Origin: DATJGR01 sp041739525
Lineage (GTDB): Bacteria; Pseudomonadota; Gammaproteobacteria; Pseudomonadales; Azotimanducaceae
Assembly: GCA_041739525.1 (NCBI GenBank)
Contig: JBGSNQ010000165.1
Coordinates: forward strand, 36,821 to 100,820
Direction of reading: 5' to 3'
DNA length: 64,000 nucleotides
Below the pieces are notes generated by a model, which saw nothing but the letters and a program-made list of their open reading frames with translations, ran no database searches and was not told the origin of the DNA. A program made the translations under genes and the position numbers. Each line of letters begins with the position of its first letter. Position 1 is the first letter of the stretch. Shown piece by piece: positions 17,611 through 25,924 of this stretch.

Positions 17611-18981
17611 TCAGCCGCGAATGCGTACCGGCAGTTCGCGGATGCCGTGGATGAAACTGGACTTCAGGTAAACCGGATCGCCAACCACTTCGATCTTCGG
17701 GAAGCGCTTGTGCATCTCTTCCCAGATCACGCGCAACTGCATCTCACCCAGGCGATTGCCGAGGCAGCGGTGGATGCCGAACCCGAACGACAGGTGATGC
17801 CGCGCGTTGGCACGGTCGATGAGGAACTGGTTCGGATTCTCGATCGCGTCGGAGTCGCGATTGCCCGAGATGTACCACATCACCACCTTTTCGCCCTGCT
17901 TGATCTGCTTGCCGCCGATCTCGGTATCTTCGAGCGCGGTACGTGCCATGTGCGCCACCGGTGATTGCCAGCGGATGATCTCGGGAACCATGTTGGTGAT
18001 GAGCCCGGGATTCTCGCGCAGCTTCTTGTACTCGTTGGGGAACTGGTTCAGTGCCAGCACGCCACCGGTGATCGAGTTGCGGGTTGTATCGTTGCCACCG
18101 ACGATGAGCAGCAGGATGTTGCCGAGGTATTCGTTCGGCGGCATGTTTTTGGTCGACTCACCATGCGCCAGCATCGAGATCAGGTCGGCCTTGTGGGGAT
18201 TCTTGACGCGCTCTTTCCAGACCTCGTCGAAGTAGCCGTAACACTCCCACAGCACCTTGAAGCCCTGCTCCACGGTTTCGAAATACTCGGGATTGCCGAG
18301 GTTCGACACACTGTCGGACCAGTAAATCAGCTTATGGCGGTCTTCCTGCGGAATGTCGAACAGCGTTGCCAGCATCTGCCCCGTGAGTTCCACCGACACG
18401 TGGCGCACCCAGTTGAAGTCTTCGTTGCGTGGCAGGTTGTCGAGAATGTTGCAGGCGCGCTCGCGGATCAGCGGCTCGAGGTCCATCAAGTTGCGCGGCG
18501 TGAACATCGGCGCGACCACCTTGCGCTGGTTCTCGTGCTTCGGCGGATCTTCCTGAATGAACATCGGCAGATCGAACTGCGGATCGGGATCGGCGCCGCC
18601 CCCCAGGCTGATGCCGCCGATCTTCGAGTCGGACGAAAAAATCTGGTGGTGCGAGTCGCAGTACATGATGTCGTTGAACTTCGTCAGCGACCAATAGGGG
18701 CCGAACTGACTCTTCGCGCAGTAATGCACCGGCGCTTCTTTGCGCATACGTTCGAAGTACGGCCACATGGCGTCGGCTTCGAACAATGCAGGATGACCGA
18801 CGTCGATCGATTCAAGTGGTACCGCGTAGGGATCCTGCTTCACGTCGATCGGCCACATCGCCGCGAACTGGGCGTTCGTCATGGTCGGATCGAACGCCGG
18901 CATGGTGGTGCGCAGATGCGCCTTGATCTTTTCCTTGCTGGCGTCGATTTCGGTCTGCTTGATCGCTACTGCTTCGCTCAT
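17611..18981 (-). CDS. Cytochrome P450, CYP153-like (alkane/fatty-acid hydroxylase type)
   Basis: Soluble bacterial P450 of 456 residues. The I-helix oxygen motif GGNDTT is at residues 295-300, the K-helix EIIR at 334-337, and the haem-ligand Cys406 lies in FGFGIHRCLGNRLGE. The extended I-helix context (IVGGNDTTRNS) and the MWYISGNRD segment closely follow CYP153 alkane omega-hydroxylases, from memory of that family. CYP153 enzymes need ferredoxin and ferredoxin reductase; neither gene is adjacent. ATG 18981 is preferred because the upstream frame is not P450-like. Confidence 0.9.
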   Translation of the reverse strand: MSEAVAIKQTEIDASKEKIKAHLRTTMPAFDPTMTNAQFAAMWPIDVKQDPYAVPLESIDVGHPALFEADAMWPYFERMRKEAPVHYCAKSQFGPYWSLTKFNDIMYCDSHHQIFSSDSKIGGISLGGGADPDPQFDLPMFIQEDPPKHENQRKVVAPMFTPRNLMDLEPLIRERACNILDNLPRNEDFNWVRHVSVELTGQMLATLFDIPQEDRHKLIYWSDSVSNLGNPEYFETVEQGFKVLWECYGYFDEVWKERVKNPHKADLISMLAHGESTKNMPPNEYLGNILLLIVGGNDTTRNSITGGVLALNQFPNEYKKLRENPGLITNMVPEIIRWQSPVAHMARTALEDTEIGGKQIKQGEKVVMWYISGNRDSDAIENPNQFLIDRANARHHLSFGFGIHRCLGNRLGEMQLRVIWEEMHKRFPKIEVVGDPVYLKSSFIHGIRELPVRIRG

Positions 18982-19040
18982 GATCGTTTCCAACTTCCGG
19001 GGGTATCGAGTATTGCATAGCGGACCGCTGCGCCAAACCA

Positions 19041-19120
19041 CAGGCGGCTGTGCCGCTCCTCAGGCGGCTATGCCGCTCCACAGGCGGCTGTGCCGCTCCT
19101 CAGGCGGCTGTGCCGCTCCA
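19041..19120. repeat. Four tandem 20 bp units, each a REP-like hairpin
   Basis: Four head-to-tail 20 bp copies begin at 19041, 19061, 19081 and 19101, differing at only a few positions. Each contains GCGGC-TGT-GCCGC (one copy has TAT in the loop) and can fold. On the minus strand the unit reads GGAGCGGC...GCCGCC, like REP elements common in Pseudomonas and Xanthomonadales. It sits between divergent P450 and CinA-like genes, within the region expected to hold their promoters. Confidence 0.85.
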
Positions 19121-19165
19121 GGCGGTGGCTGTATCGTGATGCGCATTGCGACAACAGGAGTTTTT

Positions 19166-19654
19166 ATGCAACGGCTGCTTCCGCTGGCTGAACGCACCGC
19201 CGAATTGCTCAAGGCGCGTGGCGAAACGATCGCCGTCGCCGAATCGTCCACGGCCGGACTGATCAGCGCTGCGCTGGTCGCGGTACCCGGCGCTTCGGCC
19301 TACTTCGTCGGCGGCGGCGTCATCTATACGGCCGTCGCACAACGCGCCTTACTCGACATTCCACGCGAACAGCTCCGCGGCATTCGCGCCTCTACCGAAC
19401 CGTACGCGCGGCTCGGCGCGCAGACCATTCGCACCAGGCTCGCGACCACCTGGGGAATCGCCGAAACCGGCGCCACAGGACCCACCGGCAATCCATACGG
19501 CGACGCGGCAGGCCACAGCTGCATCGCGGTCGATGGACCCGTGCAGCGATCCATCACGCTCGAAACGCACCGCAGCGACCGCGTCGACAACATGTGGGCG
19601 TTCTCGGAAGCCGCGCTGCAACTCCTGATCGACTGCCTGACCGCGCGCGGGTGA
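19166..19654 (+). CDS. CinA C-terminal / PncC-like nicotinamide-nucleotide amidase family protein
   Basis: Stand-alone CinA C-terminal domain of 162 residues. Family members deamidate nicotinamide mononucleotide. The AESCTGG-type motif reads AESSTAG (about residues 25-31), keeping the likely nucleophilic Ser region. In the following Y-x4-K block the Lys is replaced by Gln (YTAVAQ), and a late ATGPTG keeps the Gly-rich turn. Loss of that Lys makes normal amidase activity doubtful. ATG 19166 has AACAGGAG five bases upstream, which decides it over an earlier in-frame ATG at 19139. Confidence 0.8.
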   Translation: MQRLLPLAERTAELLKARGETIAVAESSTAGLISAALVAVPGASAYFVGGGVIYTAVAQRALLDIPREQLRGIRASTEPYARLGAQTIRTRLATTWGIAETGATGPTGNPYGDAAGHSCIAVDGPVQRSITLETHRSDRVDNMWAFSEAALQLLIDCLTARG

Positions 19655-19677
19655 CGTCCGTTACACGGCCGAGTTGT

Positions 19678-19683
19678 TATAGT
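19678..19683 (+). promoter_or_regulatory. Candidate -10 element giving a leaderless transcript
   Basis: TATAGT lies 6 bp before ATG 19690, so a transcript started the usual six to seven bases downstream would begin at the start codon itself. No convincing -35 hexamer and no Shine-Dalgarno sequence is seen for this gene. Confidence 0.4.
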
Positions 19684-19689
19684 GCGACC

Positions 19690-19956
19690 ATGAAGAAGAA
19701 CTCCGGCAAACCGCGCGCATCCAAAGCCGATCGCGCGTACTTCGCGCGGATCGCACGCGGAAATCGAGCGATCGTCGATGAGCGCCCGCCGAACTCCCTC
19801 GACGAAATGCTGGATCGATTGGAACGAATCAGACGCGACCTCGGGGCGATGGCGCGTCCAGGGATCACGGCCGATGGCGACGGCGATCTGGCCAGCCACC
19901 TCGCCTTCCTCGAACGCCAACACCGAATCGACGGACATGGAACGCACGGCGCTTAG
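19690..19956 (+). CDS. Small basic protein, partner of the nucleotidyltransferase-like gene
   Basis: Protein of 88 residues, not recognised as a named family. The N terminus is Lys/Arg-rich; the middle (LDEMLDRLERIRRDLGAM) is predicted helical, as in many antitoxins. The gene overlaps the next one by 20 bp in a different frame, and a TATAGT box suggests leaderless transcription. Size, charge, order and overlap are like toxin-antitoxin or AbiE-type pairs, but no DNA-binding motif is evident. Function is inferred only from context. Confidence 0.65.
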   Translation: MKKNSGKPRASKADRAYFARIARGNRAIVDERPPNSLDEMLDRLERIRRDLGAMARPGITADGDGDLASHLAFLERQHRIDGHGTHGA

Positions 19957-20458
19957 CGCGCTCGCACGGCTCCTCGACTCTCTGTCGATCGAGTGGACTC
20001 TCATCGGCGCATTGGCTGCCAATCGATATCGCGCCTCACCGCGTCTGACTCATGACATTGATCTGCTGCTCGCCGACACCGGCCCCGGACTCGATCAGCT
20101 CGAGTCCGCGCTGAACTCGGCGGGCTGGTCCGTGCGTCGCGCCGACGCCGCAGGGGAGCTATTGCGTCTGCGGCATGCGGAACTCGGTGTCGCCGATCTC
20201 ATCGTTGCCGGCACGCAATACCAGCTGCAAGCGCTGCGGCGCGCGCACGAGGAGCCGATCGGGGAAGCGGTTTCCGCGCGCGTACTCACACCTGAGGACG
20301 TAATCCTGCACAAGCTGATCGCGGGCCGTAGCCAGGACATCGCCGACATCGAGGCCATCATCGAAGGTGGCGTTCCACTCGACAAACGCTATCTGGCCGA
20401 ATGGGCACGCTATTGGGATGTAGCCGCGTTGTGGGAGTCGTTGCGCGGCAAACGCTAA
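19937..20458 (+). CDS. Nucleotidyltransferase-like protein (AbiEii/DUF6036-type)
   Basis: Protein of 173 residues with the shape of a minimal nucleotidyltransferase: an IEWTLIGALAANRYRASPRLTHDIDLLL segment contains the D-x-D pair (about residues 40-42), and a later LTPEDVILHKLIAGRSQDIADI matches the C-terminal helix of AbiEii/DUF6036-like proteins. The Gly-Ser of the classical GS-x10-DxD motif reads Gly-Ala, which is common in this subgroup. ATG 19937 is preferred because the fold begins there. It is translated from within the end of the small upstream gene, consistent with a two-gene module. Confidence 0.72.
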   Translation: MERTALSALARLLDSLSIEWTLIGALAANRYRASPRLTHDIDLLLADTGPGLDQLESALNSAGWSVRRADAAGELLRLRHAELGVADLIVAGTQYQLQALRRAHEEPIGEAVSARVLTPEDVILHKLIAGRSQDIADIEAIIEGGVPLDKRYLAEWARYWDVAALWESLRGKR

Positions 20459-20574
20459 GCGAATCGGGTCGCGCGCGATCGCGGCAGGGAACCGCTCCTC
20501 ACCACACATCGTCGAGCATATGCAGCGCAGCGCGGAATCCGGCATATTGGCCGATCGAATCCGCACGCACGTTC

Positions 20575-22791
20575 ATGCTCGAGACGTTTCTTGCCGAACT
20601 GAAGCGCCGCAAGGTACTGCGCGTAATGGGCGCCTACGCAGTGGTCTCGTGGGGCGTGCTGCAGGTCATCGACAAACTGTTCCCGGCGCTGATGTTGCCG
20701 CCGTGGACGATCACGTTCGTCGCCGTGCTGCTGATCATCGGCCTGCCGATCACCGCGATCATCACGTGGGCGTTCGAAATCACGCCCGACGGCATCCGAC
20801 GCACCACCTCCGAGCCGGAACCGGGTACCGCGCGCGCCGGTTGGCTCGAGACGGCGCTGCTCATCGCAATTGTCGTCGCGGTCGGAATCTCGTTCGTTCA
20901 GCTGCACGAACGGATGGCTGCGCCCGAGCCCGCGACGACGGCTGCAACCCAAGCAACGGCAGCAACCACCGCGGCGAACTCGATCGCGGTGCTGCCGTTC
21001 ACCAGTTTCAGCGAAGACGCCGAAAGCAACTACTTCGCTGACGGACTCACTGAGGAGCTGATCAACGAACTCGCCAACATCCCGGGAATGAAAGTGTCGG
21101 GCCGAACTTCGTCGTTCTATTTCAAGAACCGCAACGAAGACCTGCGCGAGATCGGCCGCACCCTGGGCGTTTCGCAAGTGCTGGAAGGCAGTGTGCGCCG
21201 GGCCGGCGACAAGCTGCGCATCACCGTGCAGCTGATCTCCACATCGGACGGATTCCACCTGTGGTCGCAGACATACGATCGGCGTATGGACGACATCTTC
21301 GCGATTCAGGACGACGTAGCGATGAACGTCGCGTCGGTGCTCGAGATGAAGATCGGCGCGCCGAACCGCGAAGGCACCGACACCATGCACGATATGGAAG
21401 ACTATCGGTTGTATCTGATCGCGCTCGCGTTGCTGCACGAGCGCGCGCTGGAACCGCTCACGCAGGCGCGCGAGCTGTTCACGCAACTCAAAACCCGTGA
21501 ACCCGACAATGCCGATGCGCTCGCCGGCTACACGCAGGCAACGATGTTGCTGGCGGGTACCTATATGACGCTCGACTTCGAAGCGGCATCGAAGGACGCC
21601 ATCGCTGCTGTGGAGCACGCACTCGAAGTGGATCCGAACTCGGTCAGCGCGAATGTCGCCGCCGGCGCCGCGTACACGGTACTGCTGCATCGCACCGACG
21701 ACGAGCGTTACCGCGTGCAGGCCGAGCGTACCCTGGCGCGCGCCGTGGAACTGGCGCCCGAGGATCCGGACGCACTCGCTACATACGGCACACTGCTGAA
21801 CGAAATGGGCAACTACGAATCCGCATACGAACTGCTTCGGCGGGCCACGACGCGGGATCCGCTGTCGCGCGTTGCACAAGCTCAGCTGATCACCTCGCTC
21901 GAAGGGCTGGGGCGCCTCGCCGAGGCACGCGAAAAGTTGATCACGCTCGGGCAGATGTATCCTGACTATGTCTTTCCGCAACTCGAGCTCGGCGAGCTGT
22001 TGCTGACGCAGGGCCAGCTCGACGCCGCGCTGCCGTATCTGCAGAAGGCGCATGCATCGAAGAGCAGTCCGCGCGCCACGTTCGCGCTCGCACTCGCGTA
22101 TCTGAACCTCGGCCTCGAAGACGAAGTGCGCGCAACGCTTGCGCAGCTCGACTATTCGCCGCTGTCGGTGCCGTTCGGCGAAGTCATTCTGCTCAACTCG
22201 CGCGGCGACGAGGCCGGCAGTTTTCGTCTGGCACAAACACAACTCGAAAAGACCAATGATCCGATCTGGCAGTCGCTGCTGATCAATTCGTCGCTTGCGC
22301 TCGGCGATCTTGCAACGGCGCGGCGCGAACTCACGAAACTCACACCCACACTGCTCGCGACGCTCGATGCTTCCCACTCGCAGCCGGAACCGGCGCTGCT
22401 GGTCGGCGAGTTGTTGATCCAGGAAGGCCGCAAGGACGATGCAGCGCGGGTGTTCGAAACCCTGCTCGCGACGCTAGCACCGCCGGCACACGGCTATGAA
22501 CCCGCGCTGCGTAAAGTGACACGCGCGAAGATCCTCGCCCGTCTCGGCAGAAACGACGCGGCCATCGACGAACTGCGCGCCGCACAGCTGCAAGGCAACC
22601 GCCTGCTGTGGGATTTCGACTTCGTGCAGCGGCTCGACCGCGTGCCGGCGTTCGAGACCATTCGCGACGATCCGCGCTTTCGCGCCGTGATCACAGACAT
22701 GGAAGCCGACAATCGTATGATGCGCGACCGCGTTCTGAAACAGACCAACGCGCAAGCTGCGCCGCCGCCAACCAAGAGGGAACGCTCGTGA
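20575..22791 (+). CDS. Membrane-anchored FlgO/TolB-like domain protein with TPR repeats
   Basis: Protein of 738 residues. The cytoplasmic N terminus (LAELKRRKVLRVMGAYAVVSWG) and two membrane segments (about 20-62 and 96-115) are typical of a family common in Steroidobacterales and Xanthomonadales. A FlgO/TolB-like domain follows (SIAVLPFTSFSEDAESNYFADGLTEELIN, about residues 140-260). The rest, to about residue 720, is a set of TPR helices. Relatives are often fused to winged-helix or cyclase domains; none is present here, so a scaffold or sensor role is inferred. The TGA overlaps the GTG start of the PQQ dehydrogenase gene. Confidence 0.85.
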   Translation: MLETFLAELKRRKVLRVMGAYAVVSWGVLQVIDKLFPALMLPPWTITFVAVLLIIGLPITAIITWAFEITPDGIRRTTSEPEPGTARAGWLETALLIAIVVAVGISFVQLHERMAAPEPATTAATQATAATTAANSIAVLPFTSFSEDAESNYFADGLTEELINELANIPGMKVSGRTSSFYFKNRNEDLREIGRTLGVSQVLEGSVRRAGDKLRITVQLISTSDGFHLWSQTYDRRMDDIFAIQDDVAMNVASVLEMKIGAPNREGTDTMHDMEDYRLYLIALALLHERALEPLTQARELFTQLKTREPDNADALAGYTQATMLLAGTYMTLDFEAASKDAIAAVEHALEVDPNSVSANVAAGAAYTVLLHRTDDERYRVQAERTLARAVELAPEDPDALATYGTLLNEMGNYESAYELLRRATTRDPLSRVAQAQLITSLEGLGRLAEAREKLITLGQMYPDYVFPQLELGELLLTQGQLDAALPYLQKAHASKSSPRATFALALAYLNLGLEDEVRATLAQLDYSPLSVPFGEVILLNSRGDEAGSFRLAQTQLEKTNDPIWQSLLINSSLALGDLATARRELTKLTPTLLATLDASHSQPEPALLVGELLIQEGRKDDAARVFETLLATLAPPAHGYEPALRKVTRAKILARLGRNDAAIDELRAAQLQGNRLLWDFDFVQRLDRVPAFETIRDDPRFRAVITDMEADNRMMRDRVLKQTNAQAAPPPTKRERS

Positions 22792-24755
22792 CCGTCTTCG
22801 AATCCGCAATCAGGCGCCTGATTTCCTGTCTGCTCATTTGCGCCAGCACGATTCCGTTGGGGGCCTTCGGCGCGGAGCCACGCGACAGCGAATGGCCGAC
22901 GTATGGCAACGACCCCGGTGGCAGCCGCTACGCCGCGCTCACGCAAGTCACGCGCGACAACGTGGCGCAGCTGACGCAGGTATGGAGCTATCAGACCGGC
23001 GACCTCGGCGAGGGATATCCAAGCGCCGAACGGATGGCATTCGAAGCGACGCCCATCCTCATCGACGGCGTGCTCTACGTCAGCACGCCCTATGGGCACG
23101 TGCACGCGATCAAAGCCGCCACCGGCGAAGCGGTGTGGCATTTCGACGCCCATCTTCCCAACGACCGATCCTATTCGGAGAACACCTCGCGCGGTGTCAG
23201 TGCGTGGCGCGATCCCGACGCGGCGGCCGGCGCACCGTGTGCACTGCGCATTCTGTTCGGCACGCTCGATGCGCGACTCATCGCGCTCGATGCGAAGACC
23301 GGTCTCGCGTGCGCCGACTTCGGCAAGAACGGCAGCGTCGACCTGAACGAAGGCAGCCGGCCGCGCGATCCGGGAAATTATCTCGTCACGTCGCCGCCAG
23401 CGTTGTGGCGCAACCTCGTCATGGTCGGCTCAGCGGTGGGCGACAACCGCGCGGTCGACAACGAGCTCGGCATCGTGCGCGCGTTCGATGCGCGCACGGG
23501 CGCCCTGGTGTGGTCGTGGGATCCGATTCCACGCACGCCCGACAACCCGGTGTATTCGGAGTGGACCGACGAAGCGGCGAAGATCACCGGTGCGGCGAAT
23601 GCGTGGTCGGTGCTGTCGCTCGATGTCGAGCGCGGTTTGCTGTTCGTGCCGGTGGGTTCCGCCAGCCCGGATTTCTTCGGCGGCGAACGCACCGGCGACA
23701 ACCGTCACGCGAACTCGATCGTCGCATTGAACGCCGCGACCGGTGAAGTCGTGTGGGCGCGACAGCTCGTACATCACGACGTGTGGGACTACGACATGCC
23801 GGCGCAACCGGTACTGATCGACCTGCAACGCAACGGCCAGAGCGTGCCCGCAGTAGTGCAGCCCACCAAGATGGGCATGCTGTTCGTGCTCGCCCGCCGC
23901 ACCGGCGAACCGCTGTTCGGCATCGAGGAACGTCCCGTTCCACAAAATGGCGTCGAAGGCGAAGTGCTGTCGCCGACCCAACCGTTCTCCGCGTTGCCGT
24001 CGCTGGTGCCGAACGCACCGCTAACAGCTGACGACGCGTGGGGATTCACGCCGTGGGACCGCGGCAAGTGCGCTGACCAGATCACTAAGCTGCGCTCGGA
24101 AGGCATCTACACGCCGCCGAGTTTGCAGGGCACCGTGGAGTGGCCCGGCTATTCGGGCGGTTCGAACTGGGGCAGCGTGTCGTTCGATCCTGTACATCAG
24201 CTGGTCATTGCGAACACCAACCGTTTGCCGTTCGTCGTGCAGTTGATCAAGCGCGACGAACTGAAAGCCACCTACGAATCGAAGGTGTATCCGGATTCCG
24301 AATTCGCGCGCCAGACGGGCACCCCTTACGGCATGCGACGCGAACTGATCAAGTCGCCCATCGGTGTGCCGTGCACGGCGCCGCCCTGGGGCACCCTCAC
24401 CGCGATGAATCTCACCACCGGCTCGATCGCGTGGCAGGTGCCGCTCGGCACATCGCGCGATCTCGCACCCTGGCCGGTGTGGTTCATCGATGGCGTGCCG
24501 AACATGGGCGGCTCCATCGTGACGGCGGGCAACGTGGTATTCATCGCCGCCGCTAGCGACAACTTCCTGCGCGCGTTCGACGTCGAAACGGGCGCCGAGT
24601 TGTGGCGCGGACGGTTGCCGGCCGGCGGTCAGGCCACGCCGATGACGTACATGCAGAATGGCCGCCAGTACATCGTCATTTCCGCGGGCGGTCACGGCGG
24701 CATGGGCAGCACGCGCGGCGACTATGTGGTCGCGTTCGCCCTTCCGTCTTCTTAA
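22788..24755 (+). CDS. PQQ-dependent dehydrogenase (glucose-dehydrogenase-type beta-propeller), exported
   Basis: Exported quinoprotein of 655 residues that oxidises a sugar or alcohol in the periplasm using PQQ. After a signal peptide ending near GAFGA, the WPTYGNDPGGSRYAALTQVTRDNVAQL start of the propeller is typical. Repeated W-motif blades (VYALDAKTG-type segments, TGEVVWARQLVHHDVWDYD) follow, ending in GGHGGMGSTRGDYVVAF. It lacks the N-terminal membrane segments of Gcd and any cytochrome c domain. GTG 22788 overlaps the upstream TGA and has AGAGGGA upstream, which decides the start. No PQQ biosynthesis gene is nearby. Confidence 0.92.
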   Translation: MTVFESAIRRLISCLLICASTIPLGAFGAEPRDSEWPTYGNDPGGSRYAALTQVTRDNVAQLTQVWSYQTGDLGEGYPSAERMAFEATPILIDGVLYVSTPYGHVHAIKAATGEAVWHFDAHLPNDRSYSENTSRGVSAWRDPDAAAGAPCALRILFGTLDARLIALDAKTGLACADFGKNGSVDLNEGSRPRDPGNYLVTSPPALWRNLVMVGSAVGDNRAVDNELGIVRAFDARTGALVWSWDPIPRTPDNPVYSEWTDEAAKITGAANAWSVLSLDVERGLLFVPVGSASPDFFGGERTGDNRHANSIVALNAATGEVVWARQLVHHDVWDYDMPAQPVLIDLQRNGQSVPAVVQPTKMGMLFVLARRTGEPLFGIEERPVPQNGVEGEVLSPTQPFSALPSLVPNAPLTADDAWGFTPWDRGKCADQITKLRSEGIYTPPSLQGTVEWPGYSGGSNWGSVSFDPVHQLVIANTNRLPFVVQLIKRDELKATYESKVYPDSEFARQTGTPYGMRRELIKSPIGVPCTAPPWGTLTAMNLTTGSIAWQVPLGTSRDLAPWPVWFIDGVPNMGGSIVTAGNVVFIAAASDNFLRAFDVETGAELWRGRLPAGGQATPMTYMQNGRQYIVISAGGHGGMGSTRGDYVVAFALPSS

Positions 24756-24777
24756 GAAGGACAGCCGGCTTCGTGAT

Positions 24778-25695
24778 TCACAGGCCTGCGCCCCAACGAT
24801 ATTGCCAGGCGACGCCGTACAGATCGAACTCATTGCCTGTACGCGCCGAAACGCCGTTACTCGCGTACAGCTTCACCGAATTGAGCCGATCGATCGGTAT
24901 CGCGAGCGTCAGCCCTCCACGCCAGTTCTTCTGCTGGTCGTTCTTGTGCACGCCGTCGATGGTGGTGCGCCCGCCTTCGAAATAGGTCGCGTCGCCCGAC
25001 GCCCACCAACCGTTGTGGAAGCTATAGATGAGATGACCCTGCATCGAGTAGATCGGGTCCTGTTCACGCCGTTTGCCGCCGTAGAAATTGTCGTTGTCCG
25101 TATAGACTGTCGCGCCCGCGGCAAGCTCCAGGGTCCAGCGCCCGCTGGCTTTGGACACCCCAACTTCAGGGCGGAATGCCCAGCGGTTGGTGCCGATGTT
25201 GACGAGGCGGTCGTCGTCGTACTGGCCAACTGGCAGGCTCGCCTGCAGGCTCACGCCGACGATCAGATCCTGTCTGTAGTTCGCGAAGTCCCGTAGCGTG
25301 AGTGCCGGCGCGCCGTACAAGTTCACCGACAGCCGCACTTTCGGATCGGCAAAACCGTCGACGTTGCGATCGATTGGGTCGCCGTCGAGTTTCGCGTCGC
25401 CCGACAACCGGGTGTAGGGCGCGATCAGATCGATCTTTGCCGACTGGCCACCGATCTCGAGCACGTGTGCCATCCCGAGTACCGCGCTGTCGGTGCGCAG
25501 GTTGATATCGGTGAGCGGCAGGGAGCCATCGGTGGACAGCCCGCCATCAGTACGCGCGTAGCCGGCGGCGAGGAAATTCACGCCGATCGGCGCGTTAGAG
25601 TAGGCTCGCGGCTCGATGTCCTGCGCAATCGCGTCGGCGCCACCAACCAATAGCCCCAGGAGCACCCAGGCGGATACTGCTAACGGCTTCGTCAT
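24778..25695 (-). CDS. Outer-membrane protein, MetA-pathway-of-phenol-degradation family
   Basis: Exported beta-barrel protein of 305 residues. A signal peptide (VLLGLLVGGADAIAQ) precedes DIEPRAYSNAPIGVNFLAAGYARTDGG, the usual opening of the Phenol_MetA_deg family. Alternating short strands, many Tyr/Trp girdle residues and a C-terminal aromatic strand (VAWQYRWGAGL) support a barrel. Family members are thought to pass hydrophobic compounds across the outer membrane. ATG 25695 is chosen because the signal peptide starts there. It converges on the PQQ dehydrogenase gene with 22 bp between stops. Confidence 0.85.
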   Translation of the reverse strand: MTKPLAVSAWVLLGLLVGGADAIAQDIEPRAYSNAPIGVNFLAAGYARTDGGLSTDGSLPLTDINLRTDSAVLGMAHVLEIGGQSAKIDLIAPYTRLSGDAKLDGDPIDRNVDGFADPKVRLSVNLYGAPALTLRDFANYRQDLIVGVSLQASLPVGQYDDDRLVNIGTNRWAFRPEVGVSKASGRWTLELAAGATVYTDNDNFYGGKRREQDPIYSMQGHLIYSFHNGWWASGDATYFEGGRTTIDGVHKNDQQKNWRGGLTLAIPIDRLNSVKLYASNGVSARTGNEFDLYGVAWQYRWGAGL

Positions 25696-25891
25696 GGTGT
25701 GGCAGCTGTCGGAGTGAGCAACGACGTCGGAGCACACGCCTGTGCAACGGGCCATCGAGAGATCTGAAGCGCATCCACAAATTTGAGCGAAGTGTCCTTC
25801 GGCAGATGTGGACATCCTCGTGAGGGCGAGCGATGCGGTCAACTCACTGAGATTCATCAGTTAGCGCTGCGGCCGGCGTGTCCGGAACGGC

Positions 25892-25897
25892 TACAAT
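25892..25897 (+). promoter_or_regulatory. Candidate -10 element for rlmKL
   Basis: TACAAT lies 27 bp before the rlmKL start codon and is a good -10 match. The bases 17 bp further upstream are a poor -35 match, so support is limited. Confidence 0.35.
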
Positions 25898-25924
25898 GCC
25901 GCGCCGGATCGCGCACCACACCCC

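Noticed and set aside
20455..22377. A 640-residue minus-strand open frame opposite the FlgO/TPR gene
   Set aside because: Residue composition (Arg/Gln/Ala-rich, no domain) is that of an antisense shadow in GC-rich DNA; the plus-strand protein has clear domains.
24748..24759. CTTCTTAAGAAG palindrome at the end of the PQQ dehydrogenase gene
   Set aside because: It includes the stop codon and is a short perfect palindrome without loop or T tract; not enough for a terminator call.
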